A DNA stretch of 64,000 nt from Leptodactylus fallax (lineage: Eukaryota; Chordata; Amphibia; Anura; Leptodactylidae). The stretch spans positions 310,001 through 374,000 of the forward strand of contig CAMRHE010000503.1 of the NCBI GenBank assembly GCA_947044405.1, written 5' to 3'. Both the position numbers and the translations under genes were made by a program. The notes under the pieces were generated by a model. It made no database searches, had not been told where the DNA came from, and was given only the letters and a program-made list of their open reading frames with translations. Below are positions 1-11,289 of the stretch, piece by piece (position 1 is the first letter of the stretch; the number at the start of each line of letters is the position of its first letter).

Positions 1-640
1 ATCTGTATTTGATCTCATTTGCAATAAAATTACATTTTACAAATTTTTTATTTTTTAAAAATTTTCAAAAAGTTGCCAAGATTTTGCAGTTTACTACCAG
101 GACTTATATTTTTAGTGGAATTTATAGCTGCATGTTTTTGGAGGGATCCATGTTGGATATTTTTGGCTAGTCCCCCATGTTGTCCTCTAGTGATGAATCC
201 TCAGATACAAAAAGTAAAAGATAGACCTCCAACTTTTTGTCAACCAGTATCAAAAAATTTAAAAATTATTTTGTCCATCAGTAGTCACCAGGATATGTTA
301 CAATTGGCACCTTTTGGAGAGTCCACAGGGGTGCTTATTTTTTGCCTCTGACAAAAACATTGGAGAATCCCTTGGTCTTCCATCATGGGTATCAGTATTT
401 GGAGCATCCTTTAGCTCTGGACTTGGAGGAGATAATTGCCTGGTACATGCTGGAGCCCTATTGACTGCTGCTGCTCCGCTCACCCCAGGGGGCCTTTTGG
501 CCATTGCACAGTATCTTCAGGGCTTTGATTCATTGTTAGCAGAGTCCCAGTCTTCCTGGCTCCTCTCCACAGGACACTGCACTACCCAAAACAAGGCCCA
601 AATTGCATTAAACTGGATTGTTCACATTCATGCAGCTACC
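1..640. other. AT-rich flank of tandem repeat, no gene seen
   Basis: No coding pattern or RNA gene is recognised here. The stretch around 70-110 (Lys/Phe-free AT-rich text followed by 'ttttgcagt' and 'accaggact') recurs in diverged form at about 3650-3692, on the other side of the tandem repeat, so both flanks may belong to the same larger repeated block. Short open frames here have no family resemblance. Confidence 0.5.
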
Positions 641-3430
641 TCCATTAGGTGATCAATGCAACCCCCCCAAGACCTGTGACTTTGACCATGTAGGGAAATA
701 ACGTAGAAGTTTCTGGAGTGCACATAGTCCACCAAATTTTTTTATTTTGTTCCCCAATTAATTGCCCCTTCTGCCTTATTTTTAGGTTTTAGATGGTGAT
801 AGGCAGATCTTTAGGTTTATCCCACCAGTTTTTGGGGTGTTCATCAATTCACATTCATGGGTCTAGATTTCATCACATTAAACAATACCTGTCTGGGCCC
901 ACCAGTCACTCATCTTTCTTCTCGCTATAGGAAATGCCAGGCTTCAAGGGCCAAAGGGCATTGCCAATCTGAATTTTTGGCAAGGTTCTACTTAGCTAAT
1001 GACTGAATAATAAATCCCATTGGGCCCAGTTCTTGTTCTACACATATATCCTCTTGGTATTTTTGTTTGCTGTCTACAATGGGACTTTTTATAATTTCCC
1101 ATGAGCTATCAGACTGTGTTCCATAATGCTAGGGCTAAAATGCCTACCCAGCCCAATATTGGCACTAGCTTAGGGGTGAAACACAAGTCCATGTGGGCAA
1201 TTCCAACATTTCCACTTAAGGGTGTAGTTATATGGGTTTTAGTGCACTCAGTCCAAGTGGCCTGCATGATTTTTGGTTTTAGATAGTGATGGGCGGATTC
1301 TAAGTTTCCCACCAGTTTATAAGACGTCCATCAGTTCACATTCATGGGTCTGGCCAGCCTAGATTTTATCACACTAAACAATACCCATCTGGGCCTGGCC
1401 CTCACTTCTCTTCCTTCCTGCTATAGGAAGGAAGAGAAGTGCAATTTTTGGGATCAAAGGGCATTGCCAATCTGAATTTGTGGCTGAAGGTTCTACTAAT
1501 GACTGAGTAATAAAATCCCATTGGGCCCAGTTCTTGTTCTACACATATATTCTCTTGGTGTTTTTGTTTGCTATGTACAATAATTGTATCCCTATGGGCA
1601 CCAAAGACCCATCCCTTGTGCCTGATCATAGAGGATATAGATTACCTGAAATGTCACTTTATATAATTTCCCATGAACTATCAGACAGTGTTCCATAATT
1701 CAAGGGCCAAAATGCCTACCCAGCCCAATATTGGCACGACCTTAGGGGTGAAACAAAAAGTCCACAAGGGTAATTCCAACATTTCCACTCAAGGGAGCAG
1801 TTATATGGGTTTTAGTGCACTCAGTCCAAGTGGCCTGCATGATATTTGGTTTTAGATAGTGATGGGCAGATTCTAAGTTTTCCCACCAGTATTCAAGATG
1901 ACCATCAGTTCACATTTATGGGTCTGACTAGTCTAGATTTTATCATACTAAACAATACCCATCTGGGCCTGGCACTCATTTGTCTTCCTTCCCTTTATAG
2001 GAAATGCCAGGCACTTTTTGGGATCAAGGGGCACTGCTAATCTGAATTTTTGGCTAAAGGTTCTCCTTAGCTAATCACACAAAATACCCATCTGGGCCTG
2101 GCCCTCACTTCTCTTTCTTCCTGCCATAAAAATGCCAGACAACTTTTGGGATCAAGGGGCATTGCCAATCTGATTCTTAGGTTGAAAGTTCTACTTAAAG
2201 ACTGATAAAATCCCATTGGGCCCAGTTCTTGTTCTACACACATATCCTCTTGCTATTTTTGTTTGCGGTCTACAATGGGACAATCGTATCACTGTGGGCA
2301 CCATAGATCCATCCCTCGTGCCTGATCATATAGAAATATAGCTAGAAATTAGCTAGGGTGTAATCTTTTATAATTTCCCATGAGCGATCAGACTGTGTTC
2401 CGTGGTGCTAAGGCCAAAATGCCCGCCCAGCTCTAGATCGACACTAGCTTGGGGTGAAACACAAGACCATATAGGTTATTCCAACATTTTCAGTTGAGGA
2501 TGTAGTTATATGGGTTTTGGTGCACTCGGTCCAAGTAGTGGCCCCAAATTTTTGAATTGTGTTCCCAACAGTTTCCCCTTCTGCTTTATTTTTAGGTTTA
2601 AGATGGTGATGGGCAGATTTTAGGTTTTTCCCACCAGTTTTCAAGATAACTATCGGTTCACATTCCTGGCCAGTCTAGATTTTATCACACTAAGCAATAC
2701 TCATCTGGGCCTGGCCCTCACTTCTCTTCCTTTCCTCTATAGGAAATGGCGGGCAATTTTGGGGATCAAGGGGCATTGCCAATCTGAATTTGGCTGAAGG
2801 TTCTATTTATTTAATGACAATGATAAAATCCCATTGGGCCCAGTTCTTGTTCTACACATATATCCTCTTGGTGTTTTTGTTTGTTGTCTACAATGGGACA
2901 ATTGTATCCCTATGGGCACCAAAAACCCATCCCTTGTGCCTGATCATAGAGGATATACATTACCTGAAATGTCACATTTTATAATATCCTATGAGCTATT
3001 GGACGGCTTTCCATAATGCAAGGGCCAAAATGCCCACCCAGTTACATATCGGCACTGGCTTGTTGTGAAACACAAGTCCAAATTGGGAATTCCAATATTT
3101 TTAGCTAAGGGTGTAGTTTTGGGTGGTTTCAGCGCACTCAATCCATTTAGTGGCCCTAAATGTTTTAATTTTGTTCCACTTCTGCGCGATTTTTTGTTTT
3201 AGATAGTGATGGGCCGATTCTAAGTTTCACACCAGTTCTTGGGAAGACCATCAGTTCACATTCCTGGGTCTGGTCATCATACTAAGCAATACCCATCTGG
3301 GCCTGCCCTTCACTTATCTTCTTTCCCACCATAGGAAATGCCAGGCAGCTTTTGGGATCAAGGGGCATTGCCCAGCTGAATTTTTGCTGAATGGCTAAAG
3401 ACTGACTGATAAAATCCCAGGTCAAGGAGC
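640..3430. repeat. Degenerate tandem repeat, ~0.5-0.75 kb monomers
   Basis: Landmark phrases recur in the same order and orientation. 'cccattgggcccagttctt' occurs near 1016, 1518, 2212 and 2829, and a phrase reading 'atcagttcacattcatggg' or close variants recurs near 841, 1328, 1899, 2650 and 3248. Spacings of roughly 490-750 bases show unequal monomers with internal indels. About four to five units are visible, with perhaps 80-90 percent identity by eye. Small open frames in each unit are interrupted in others, so coding function is unlikely. It could be a local satellite or repeats inside an unrecognised element. Confidence 0.75.
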
Positions 3431-3466
3431 TATAAGCTGTTTTTGTGGGCAACCTTATTAGTTCTG

Positions 3467-3502
3467 CTCTCTCTCTCTCTATATATATATATACTGTATA
3501 TT
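3467..3502. repeat. (CT)n/(AT)n microsatellite
   Basis: A run of ct dinucleotides passes directly into a run of at dinucleotides, followed by poly-T. It marks the end of the tandem repeat region. Confidence 0.85.
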
Positions 3503-6500
3503 TTTTTTACTTTTGGAGGATTGGGGTAGTAGTATATGTGACATGAATTATTTTTATTGACCTTATTTCCAAGAAAATGAAATTTTATTTACCGTTAATA
3601 AGTTACATTATTAAATGGTTCTTTAAAGCGTGATTTTTTTTTTTTTTATTTCCAAAAAGTTGCAAAAATTTTGCAGTTGACCACCAGGACTCTTACAGAA
3701 ACTTCCTCTCTCTGGAGACTTCCAGTCTCGTCTTTGCGATACTTTGTGTTGGTTTCACAACATTGTGCACACTGGGCCGTTGTGTTCTGTTGTGGGTAAT
3801 GGGGTTCAGGCCATTGTCTCCATTTTAGTCCTCTTTTGTCCCACCCAAAAATACAATGGAACAGCACAATAGACATGATGGGAACATAACATAAATAGTG
3901 AATCCATACATTGCCCTGTACAGTCACACAGGCTCCAATGGTTTAGGCTTTGTAACCCCTTTCTCTGACCCCAGGTGTTCTAGTGTATTGACCTCTGCAG
4001 ATTTCACAGCATGGACTCACCTGGTGAATAGCAGTAAGAGGAGGTGCCAGTTATTATGATTAAATGCTAATTCCCTCTAAATGTCTCTGTTTTGGGGTAA
4101 TCTGGGCCATTGTGGTCACTGACCCTGTCCATTCATGTAGGGGCAGAGGAGGAGGAGACAAGCCACTTTCTCATTAGTCTCCATTCACACAATTTAGTTG
4201 CAAAATCTGCAACAAAAAAAACGCGGTTCCACGCCGCGGCGTAGGGCCTCGGGAGTCTAGAAATGGTGCCCACTCAGAAGCAGAGCAGGTGCCCCCTAGA
4301 TGCCAAAGAAAAATAGACAAAAATAGATGAAGCACCTCCTGTCAAAGAGAAAAAAAAAAGTCAAACAACCATTTTTCCTCCCAAAAAATATTTAATTAAA
4401 AGTGATCAAAAACATCAGACATTCCCCAAAATGGAGTAAAAAAAAAAAGTACAACTGGCCCACAAAAAGAGAAATAATATATATATATTATATATAAAAA
4501 AGAAAAAAAAAACCTTAGGGGTGTCACAATGTGGCTACTTCAAAAAATATATACATTTCTAAAATTATAAAAATTTATTCAAAATTTTAGTTAAGTTGTG
4601 AAAAAAAAAACTATAAATTTGGCATCTCTGTAACTGTACGGAGCGCGGCACCAAAAATAGCAGACTGTGTTTTCCCAATACAGTTCTGACTGCAGGGGTG
4701 TGAATAAGGGATCTGGGAAAGCTGTAATGACGGCCATGTTGGTTGTCACACAGCTTTTCCAGAGCAGGAAGTTTTAGGGGTAAAGGCCCTTTTATTAAAA
4801 TAAAACAAAGTGATGCTTCCTACAGGACAATGGAACGACCGGTTCACCACCCAGGTGACAACATGAAGGGTCACTCTCATCATTTCCAAAATAGTTTAAA
4901 GGGGGGCATACGTTTGATAGCAAATAGAAGAATGGGGGTCCAACCCCGCCAATCCCCGTGTCATGTTCTGCCCCTCGGGCCTGCACTAGGTCTCACACAG
5001 AGTGTCTTGGAGTGCTCCTTAAAGGGCAGTATACACAAGGTTTATTGAAGGCTCCCTGTCCATAGAGTAGAGTCATGAATGTGAGCAGTTGGAGGGACCC
5101 TTTAAAGTGTCCTGTATATTTCCACTTGTGTGGGTGGATGCATATTAAGTCTATTCATCTGATCCCACTGTAGATTCCCACACAGATCTCCCTAGGAATG
5201 CCTTTAAAGGTTTCCTTCAAAAAAGAATGGTCCATGGTCTTGGAGATCAAGGCTAGCAGAGATGAGAGTTTTGCCCCTGGGCAGGGAAAAGACATTTCAG
5301 CATGTGAAAGGAGACTCAGGGGACTGAGAAGCCATTGGGGGCAAATAAGGAGAAGAGCGGGGGCCAGGTGACAACACAAGCAGGTGGAATCCGCTGGAAT
5401 CCTCTTCTAGAAACTGGAAGAAGCTTCAAAATAAAAAACAAACAAAAAACTTTAACTCCACGAGCGCTGAGGTAAATAAAGGCTCCATGGGACAAGAGAC
5501 TAATCCCGGGGGGAGGGGGGGGGGGTTGTAGTGCACCAACGCCTACACAGAGACCAATTACTGAGCTAGGGTGGATTTGACCAAAAATCCATTAAGAACC
5601 CCCCCAAACCAGAAGGAACAGGATCTGAGAGGTGACGGATAATCAGCAGTAATAGACAAGGCTAGAGATGTTGGGATCACACTAGTATCGGGGTGTCCGA
5701 CAGAAGAAGCGACAAACGCACCGCTAACATAGCCCAAGGGACCCATCAACTATAATGGGATCCGCTTTTGTAAGTGTCGGGCTCGCAGATCTTTTTTCAC
5801 CAGGCAATTTATACGAATCTGCACCAAACACCCAGCACAGATGTGAAAACCGCCTTACAAGAAAGACCAGAGCTCCAAATCTAAAATCTGATACTGTATT
5901 TTATTTCAGGCTCTTTCAGTTGTGCGCCAGTCATGTGACCTCAATGTATCACTATGGGGGAAGAGACTGGATACAATATAGTCAGAATTCTCACAATTGA
6001 TACACTGAGGTCATGTGACACTCGCAATACGGTGATCTCAAAAGTCTTCACATGACCCCGGCCTAAATCAGAGGATCACCGCCTCTCCTGAGCTGGAAGG
6101 TGTCAGATCATCAGAGGAAATGTATGGTGTATATACATAGCCTATAGAGAACATTCTAGTAGTCTTGGAATGCAGGCAGACAACCCCTCATATGGTTGAT
6201 GAATAGGATACCAGAATGACAGTGGATACTGACACCTACACAGGTAGAACAAGAACAGTGCAACTGTATATACCATTTGGTGACTATAGAAGTTGGAGCG
6301 ACCCTCTTAGCTTTAGGACGGTCACTCCAAAAACGTGGTCTGTGAGCTGAGACACATAGTGAGTCTCAAAATTAAGTGTCCACCTTGACAGTACTGGCTA
6401 GCAAAGGTTAGGGGGGGGGCATTAATGGTCGTCCCCAGCACCCGTTATATCAGCGACTCCACCAACCTGCACCATTTTACATGAAGAAACGGAAACCAAT

Positions 6501-7467
6501 GACGGAGATAAATAAAACGTCTAATTATATTGGTAGAGGAAAAAGAGTGGAACAGCATCGGCAGAGAGGAAAGACACGGACAGACACAAAAGAGTTCCCT
6601 CATATTTTACAATCACAATTTGTGCAAAGACAAAAAAGAAGTTTCACCTTTTCTTAGCTATGATTGGTGGAATCTACAAGTAGTGCAATACGGATTAGAA
6701 AAAGCGCCCCCCCTTCAGATACAGCGACAACCTCGTCTCAGCGCTAGATTTGGTCAGCGTCCATCCATACGGAGGTGGACTAATGGCCTTGGTCCATGAT
6801 CAGGGTGCAGACTAGAGGTCTACGGCCTTAAAGGGGACTTCTGATTTTAATACCTTCGGTTATGATATTTGGGCATGTCAGGAGGTCACATGGGTGGAGA
6901 TCCGGGAGCGTCATGTCCCTAGTTTTACTAAAGAGATGACCCACAGACAGGAGCTGGGAATGGGGGTCCTACATGAGGGTGTACACATTTTGCAAGCCAC
7001 ACATAGTCAGTTATGGACAGGGCTTATGACTCTCATCGTCCACGAATAGGTGTAATCCTGCCATTACAGCGGGCCATTGTTACAATGGTGACGGTCACAA
7101 CCGCCGCCCCCCAGTCAATATGGGAAATTAGGTTATCTGCGATCTTAACGTGATGGCAGTATTACGTTATGACCATATAGTGTTACCATAGCTGGTGCTC
7201 AGTATCCCCTGCAGTGTCCACAGGGTCTCAAAATGACAGTCAATCACAGTCAGCTTGTAACCAGACACTGCTGAGAAATCTTATTCAACAAGATCCTCTG
7301 TAGTCTGAAGCCCCTTCAACCAGAAAGAGAAAGTGCAACTTCAAATGTATGATGGTAACCCTTATGTCTGAGGGTTACTATCAGCCGTCCTAGTACATGT
7401 ACACACCTATTTATATATGGGAGGTCGGAGCAAAGACGGGGACAATGTAGTGCTAGATTCTGACATG
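3503..7467. other. About 4 kb without a recognisable gene
   Basis: I see no exon with homology, no RNA gene and no complete transposon. A-rich text at 4370-4620 and a G run at 5511-5524 are low complexity. A short segment near 4195-4235 containing 'gcaaaatctgcaac' resembles ends of short repeats seen again near 51.4 and 60.1 kb. The small open frames lack splice-site context or recognisable residues. Confidence 0.5.
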
Positions 7468-9074
7468 CAGTGGGGAAAAAAAGTATTTAGTCAGCCACCA
7501 ACTGTGCAAGTTCTCCCACTTAAAAAGATGAGGCCGGCCTGTAATTGTCATCATAGGTAGACCTCAACTATGAGAGACAAAATGAGAAAACAAATCCAGA
7601 AAATCTCATTGTCTGATTTTTTAAGAATTTATTTGCAAATTATGGTGGAAAATAAGTATTTGGTCAATAACAAAAGTTCATATCAATACTTTGTTATATA
7701 TCTTTTGTTGGCAATGACAGAGGTCAAACGTTTTCTGTAAGTCTTTCCAAGGTTGGCACACACTGTTGCTGGTATTTTGGGCCATTCCTCCATGCAGATC
7801 TCCTCTAGAGCAGGGATGTTTTGGGGCTGTCGCTGGGCAACACGGACTTTCAACTCCCTTCAAAGGTTTTCTATGGGGTTGAGATCTGGAGACTGGCTAG
7901 GCCACCTCCAGGACCTTGAAATGCTTCTTACGAAGCCACTCCTTCGTTGCCCTGGCGGAGTGCTTGGGATCATTGTCATGCTGAAAGACCCAGCCACGTT
8001 TCATCTTCAATGCCTTTGCTGATGGAAGGAGGTTTGCACTCAAAATCTTACGATACATGGCCCAATTCTTTCTTTCATGTACACGGATCAATCGTACTGG
8101 TCCCTTTTCAGAGAAACAGCCCCAAAGCATGATGTTGCCACCCCCATGCCTCACAGTAGGTATGGTGTTCTTTGGATGCAACTCAGCATTCATGCTCCTC
8201 CAAACACGACGAGTTGTGTTTCTACCAAACAGTTCTACTTTGGTTTCATCTGACCATATGACATTCTTCCAATACTCTTCTGTAACATCCAAATGCTCTC
8301 TAGCAAACTTCAGACGGGCCCGGATATGTACTGGCTAAAGGCCGGGGGACACGTCTGGGACTGCAGGATCTGAGTCCCTGGCGGCGTAGTGTGTTACTGA
8401 CGGTAGCCTTTGTTACGTTAGTCCCAGCTTTCTGCAGGTCATTCACTAGGTCCCATCGTATGGTTCTGGGATTTTTGCTCACCGTTCTTGTCATCATTTT
8501 GACCCCACAGGGTGAGATCTTGTGTGGAGCCCCTGATCGAGGGAGATTATCAGTGGTCTTGTATGTCTTCCATTTTCTAATTATTGCTCCCACAGTTGGT
8601 TTGTTCACACCAGGCTGCTTGCTTATTGCAGATTCAGTCTTCCCAGCCTGGTGCAGGTCTACAATGTTGTTTCTGGTGTCCTTCCACAGCTCTTTGGTCT
8701 TCACCATAGTGGAGTTTGGAGTGTGACTGTTTGAGGTTGTGGACAGGTGTCTTTTATACTGATAACAATGTCAAACAGGAGCCATTAGCTACAGGTAATG
8801 AGTGGAGGACAGAGGAGCCTCTTAAAGAAGAAGTTACAGGTCTGTGAGAGCCAGAAATCTTGCTTGTTTGTAGGTGACCAAATACTTATTTTCCACCATA
8901 ATTTGCAAATAAATTCTTAAAAAATCAGTCAATGTGATTTTCTAGATATGTTTTCTCATTTTGTCTCTCACAGTTGAGGTCTACCTATGATGACAATGAC
9001 AGGCCGGCCTCATCTTTTTAAGTAGGAGAACTTGCACAATTGGTGGCTGACTAAATACTTTTTTTCCCCCACTG
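7468..9074 (-). mobile_element. Tc1/mariner element, copy 1
   Basis: A 1.6-kb element bounded by long terminal inverted repeats: it starts 'cagtggggaaaaaaagtat' and ends with the reverse complement '...ctttttttcccccactg'. The right end is followed by TA as expected for Tc1 integration; the left neighbour is TG, a probable decay of TA. The inverted repeats extend about 200 bases. The transposase reads on the minus strand. Three related copies lie at 40287, 44695 and 53632. Confidence 0.93.
7690..8707 (-). pseudogene. Tc1 transposase, frameshifted (copy 1)
   Basis: The start '[20 protein letters not shown]' at 8707 begins the paired-like helix-turn-helix DNA-binding half, which reads to about 8300. 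The catalytic half continues in another frame (8292-7897) with '[13 protein letters not shown]' holding the first Asp and '[11 protein letters not shown]' holding the second. The segment with the third acidic residue needs a further frame change near 7900. At least two frameshifts make it non-functional. Intact relatives are about 340 residues with a DD34E triad. Confidence 0.9.
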
Positions 9075-10250
9075 TACCTGCATAGGGGATCATGTAAGGT
9101 AAAGCAGAGGAAAATGGTACTACCCCCTCATTAAGAGAGTGTGTGCCATTAAAGGGGTTATCTGGGCCCCCTGGACGGTTTATAAACTGATGATGTAATA
9201 GGCACAGAGATGGATTACCCAGCTATACAGTGGGCAGGGCTGCAGTTTGGTGCCTATGACTTGAATAGGAGCACAGCTGCCTGTGGCCCCATCCTGTGCA
9301 GTGCCCAGAGGAAGTCGGATTAGCTGATCGGTGAGGGTTCCAGGTGACGGCCCCCACTGATTGGATACTCATGACCTATCCTGTGGAGAGGTCATCAGTA
9401 TAAAATAACCCCATGGGGGCCAGAAAACCCCTAAGGCCTAGGATTATCTCATCATCCTGCACCCAACTAAATTATCTGGAAACTTTTTTCAGAATGCATG
9501 GCCTGTGATTCTTGGACAAAATAGACAGCGACATAAACCATGAAGGGGTATGGCTTTAAATGCCACGTAACGGATACATCGAATATATAGAATATATTAT
9601 TATAATTATTATTATAGAATATATCGGGTTACATAACAATAGTATGTATATAAAAGTGCAAATGTTAGTTAAGGAAGTAACAATCATCTTCTTAGCTCCG
9701 GACAAATGAACTGGTATGAATTATACAAGCTGTCGAGCTCCAGCCTGGCTCTGTACACTCAGTTCTAGCCTAAAGCGGTCTGATTTTATCTCGCTCGCCG
9801 CCATCGCCGCGACGATCCCACCTTCCTCAGAGAAGAGAAGATTGAAAGTGAAAAGTGAAAAAAAAAAAAAAAAAAAGACAGAGGTCGGAGTCTCCGGACG
9901 ACTTGTCCCCTCCTCGCTTGTTTAACAGTCTTGCTTTCGTCACCACGAATGGAGCGGGATGGCTGGAAATAGTCTTTCTGCAAAATAAAAAAAAAAGATA
10001 GTTGATCATACTCAGGAAAATCTGAAAACTTTTCTGTTTTTATCACTTCTTGAGTTTTTTTTTGTTTTCTTTCAGAACTGGGTTTTGGTTTGGAGAGGAA
10101 TCTGCAGGTAGAGGTGGCTAGTGAGGGCCGTGGGCCGGGAGGTGCAGGGACGAGTCGTCGAAGAGCGGATTCTTTACTTCCATTTCTCCTGTCTGAAAGA
10201 GGAAGCAAAGTATAAGACAAGATGCCTTCATGTATTATATAGGATGCTGT
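9075..10250. other. Unique-looking region with a small CpG-rich patch
   Basis: 9150-9415 resembles a decayed amphibian MITE ('taaaggggttatctgggcc' at its start and 'aaaataacccc' at its end). Around 9780-9960 CpG is locally dense. On the minus strand an ATG at 9801-9803 sits in a 'gcggcgATGGCGGCG' context and opens 27 codons before a stop, and a pyrimidine-rich tract ending in 'ttttgcag' lies at about 9975-9990. This could be a promoter and first exon, or chance. I recognise no protein family. Confidence 0.3.
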
Positions 10251-10269
10251 ATACAATATCATATATACG

Positions 10270-10430
10270 ATATATAATAAGGGAGAACTCTACCCAAACT
10301 ACCAGTTATGCACTTGAGAAAGGAGCTGGCTAGGCCTGAAATGCGTCGTGTGTTGGTATGCCGTAAAGGAACTTTCCATAATACTGATCTTCTTTCCATC
10401 CTTTCTACATTGTCTACCCAGAATCCATCA
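10270..10430 (+). mobile_element. Penelope-type terminal fragment (decayed)
   Basis: The phrase 'cttgagaaaggagctggct' followed by 'aggcctgaaatgcgtcg' has the layout of a decayed hammerhead core as found in Penelope-like element termini: a CUGANGA-like box, a short stem, then GAAA and a GCGTC-like segment. The flanking text ('accagttatgcacttgag', 'aactttccataatactg') is compatible with the same family. No coding part is attached, so it would be an isolated terminal piece. It lies about 0.6 kb from the better preserved Penelope terminal segment at 11064. Confidence 0.4.
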
Positions 10431-11063
10431 GTGTCCTATAGTTTTGCCCAGGTAGCCATTTCAGTTCTGACCAGGTGATTTTTTATCTGGACACCCACTT
10501 TGCATACGCTGTATTAGGATCTTCATAGAGAGGGCTTTTACTTGGGACCTGCCTCATACTGTTGCTATGTCAGTGCACCACCCAAATATAGAGCTGCTGT
10601 TTGCTTACGTTCTGAATCTAGCCCCTACTTTATACCTATGCCCCCAGGATTACCCTTTTATAGCCCTGCTGTAATGACTTCTCATGACATGGAGGTGTCC
10701 AGTTCTTCAAGCACCCTTATTACGTTCCCATTCTATAATGCAACTTTGGTTCTATGGGATTTTTATTAGCACCCCTCAGCACCCTCTTTTAAATGCTGGG
10801 GGGATTGTCATTTTTGCAACTCCTACGACTTCTGCACTAGAAACACTAACAGCTTGGTTCTGCAAGGGACCTTGCAGTAGATGTTAAATAGAAGGGCAAG
10901 AACAGGAACTGCCAGCTAATCCTAAGGCCAAAACAGACTTCTCTGAACTTCATCTGAGCTCCAGGCCTTGAATGCTTTCACTGGGAGCCCCTGCCGAGTC
11001 TTTCTATCTGTAGCACGTTACCTTGTGACAAGGCTAATCAATGGCCATATTGTTCTCTGCAAA
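10431..11063. other. Gene-free stretch
   Basis: No recognisable protein, RNA gene or repeat end is seen. Short open frames on the plus strand (10542-10887) have no family resemblance. Confidence 0.45.
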
Positions 11064-11252
11064 GATATAACATAGCACAAATGCAAAAATAAAACTTAAC
11101 ATTTATTATAAATAGATAAAACATACCTCAAACCAAGGCATAATCATAACACCAAAAATCACCACTGAAAAGGTAAAAAATGGATGGATCTTACCCACAC
11201 TGTAGGATACAGGGGAATCAACCAAAGGAGATGGCTTTTGCAGGGCAAGGAA
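11064..11252 (-). repeat. Penelope terminal segment, inverted copy (left)
   Basis: This roughly 190-base segment is the near-exact reverse complement of 17222-17405. Shared phrases on this strand include 'taaatagataaaacatacc', 'gcataatcataacacc' and 'ggatacaggggaatcaacc'. Both copies stop at the same point, next to 'tataacatagc' here and 'gctatgttata' there. Inverted partial terminal copies are a known feature of Penelope-like elements, so I read it as the left terminus of the element whose coding body lies at 14.5-17.2 kb. Confidence 0.85.
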
Positions 11253-11289
11253 ACATAGAAAATCAGTTCTGAACTGGGGATTGATGTCA

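Noticed and set aside
8057..8726. Plus-strand frames opposite the Tc1 transposase
   Set aside because: Antisense shadows of the transposase; the same shadows recur in the other Tc1 copies.
9786..10262. 158-residue minus-strand open frame as a gene
   Set aside because: Basic, Phe-run-containing translation with no family resemblance, crossing a poly-A run; a short CpG patch alone is not enough to call a gene.
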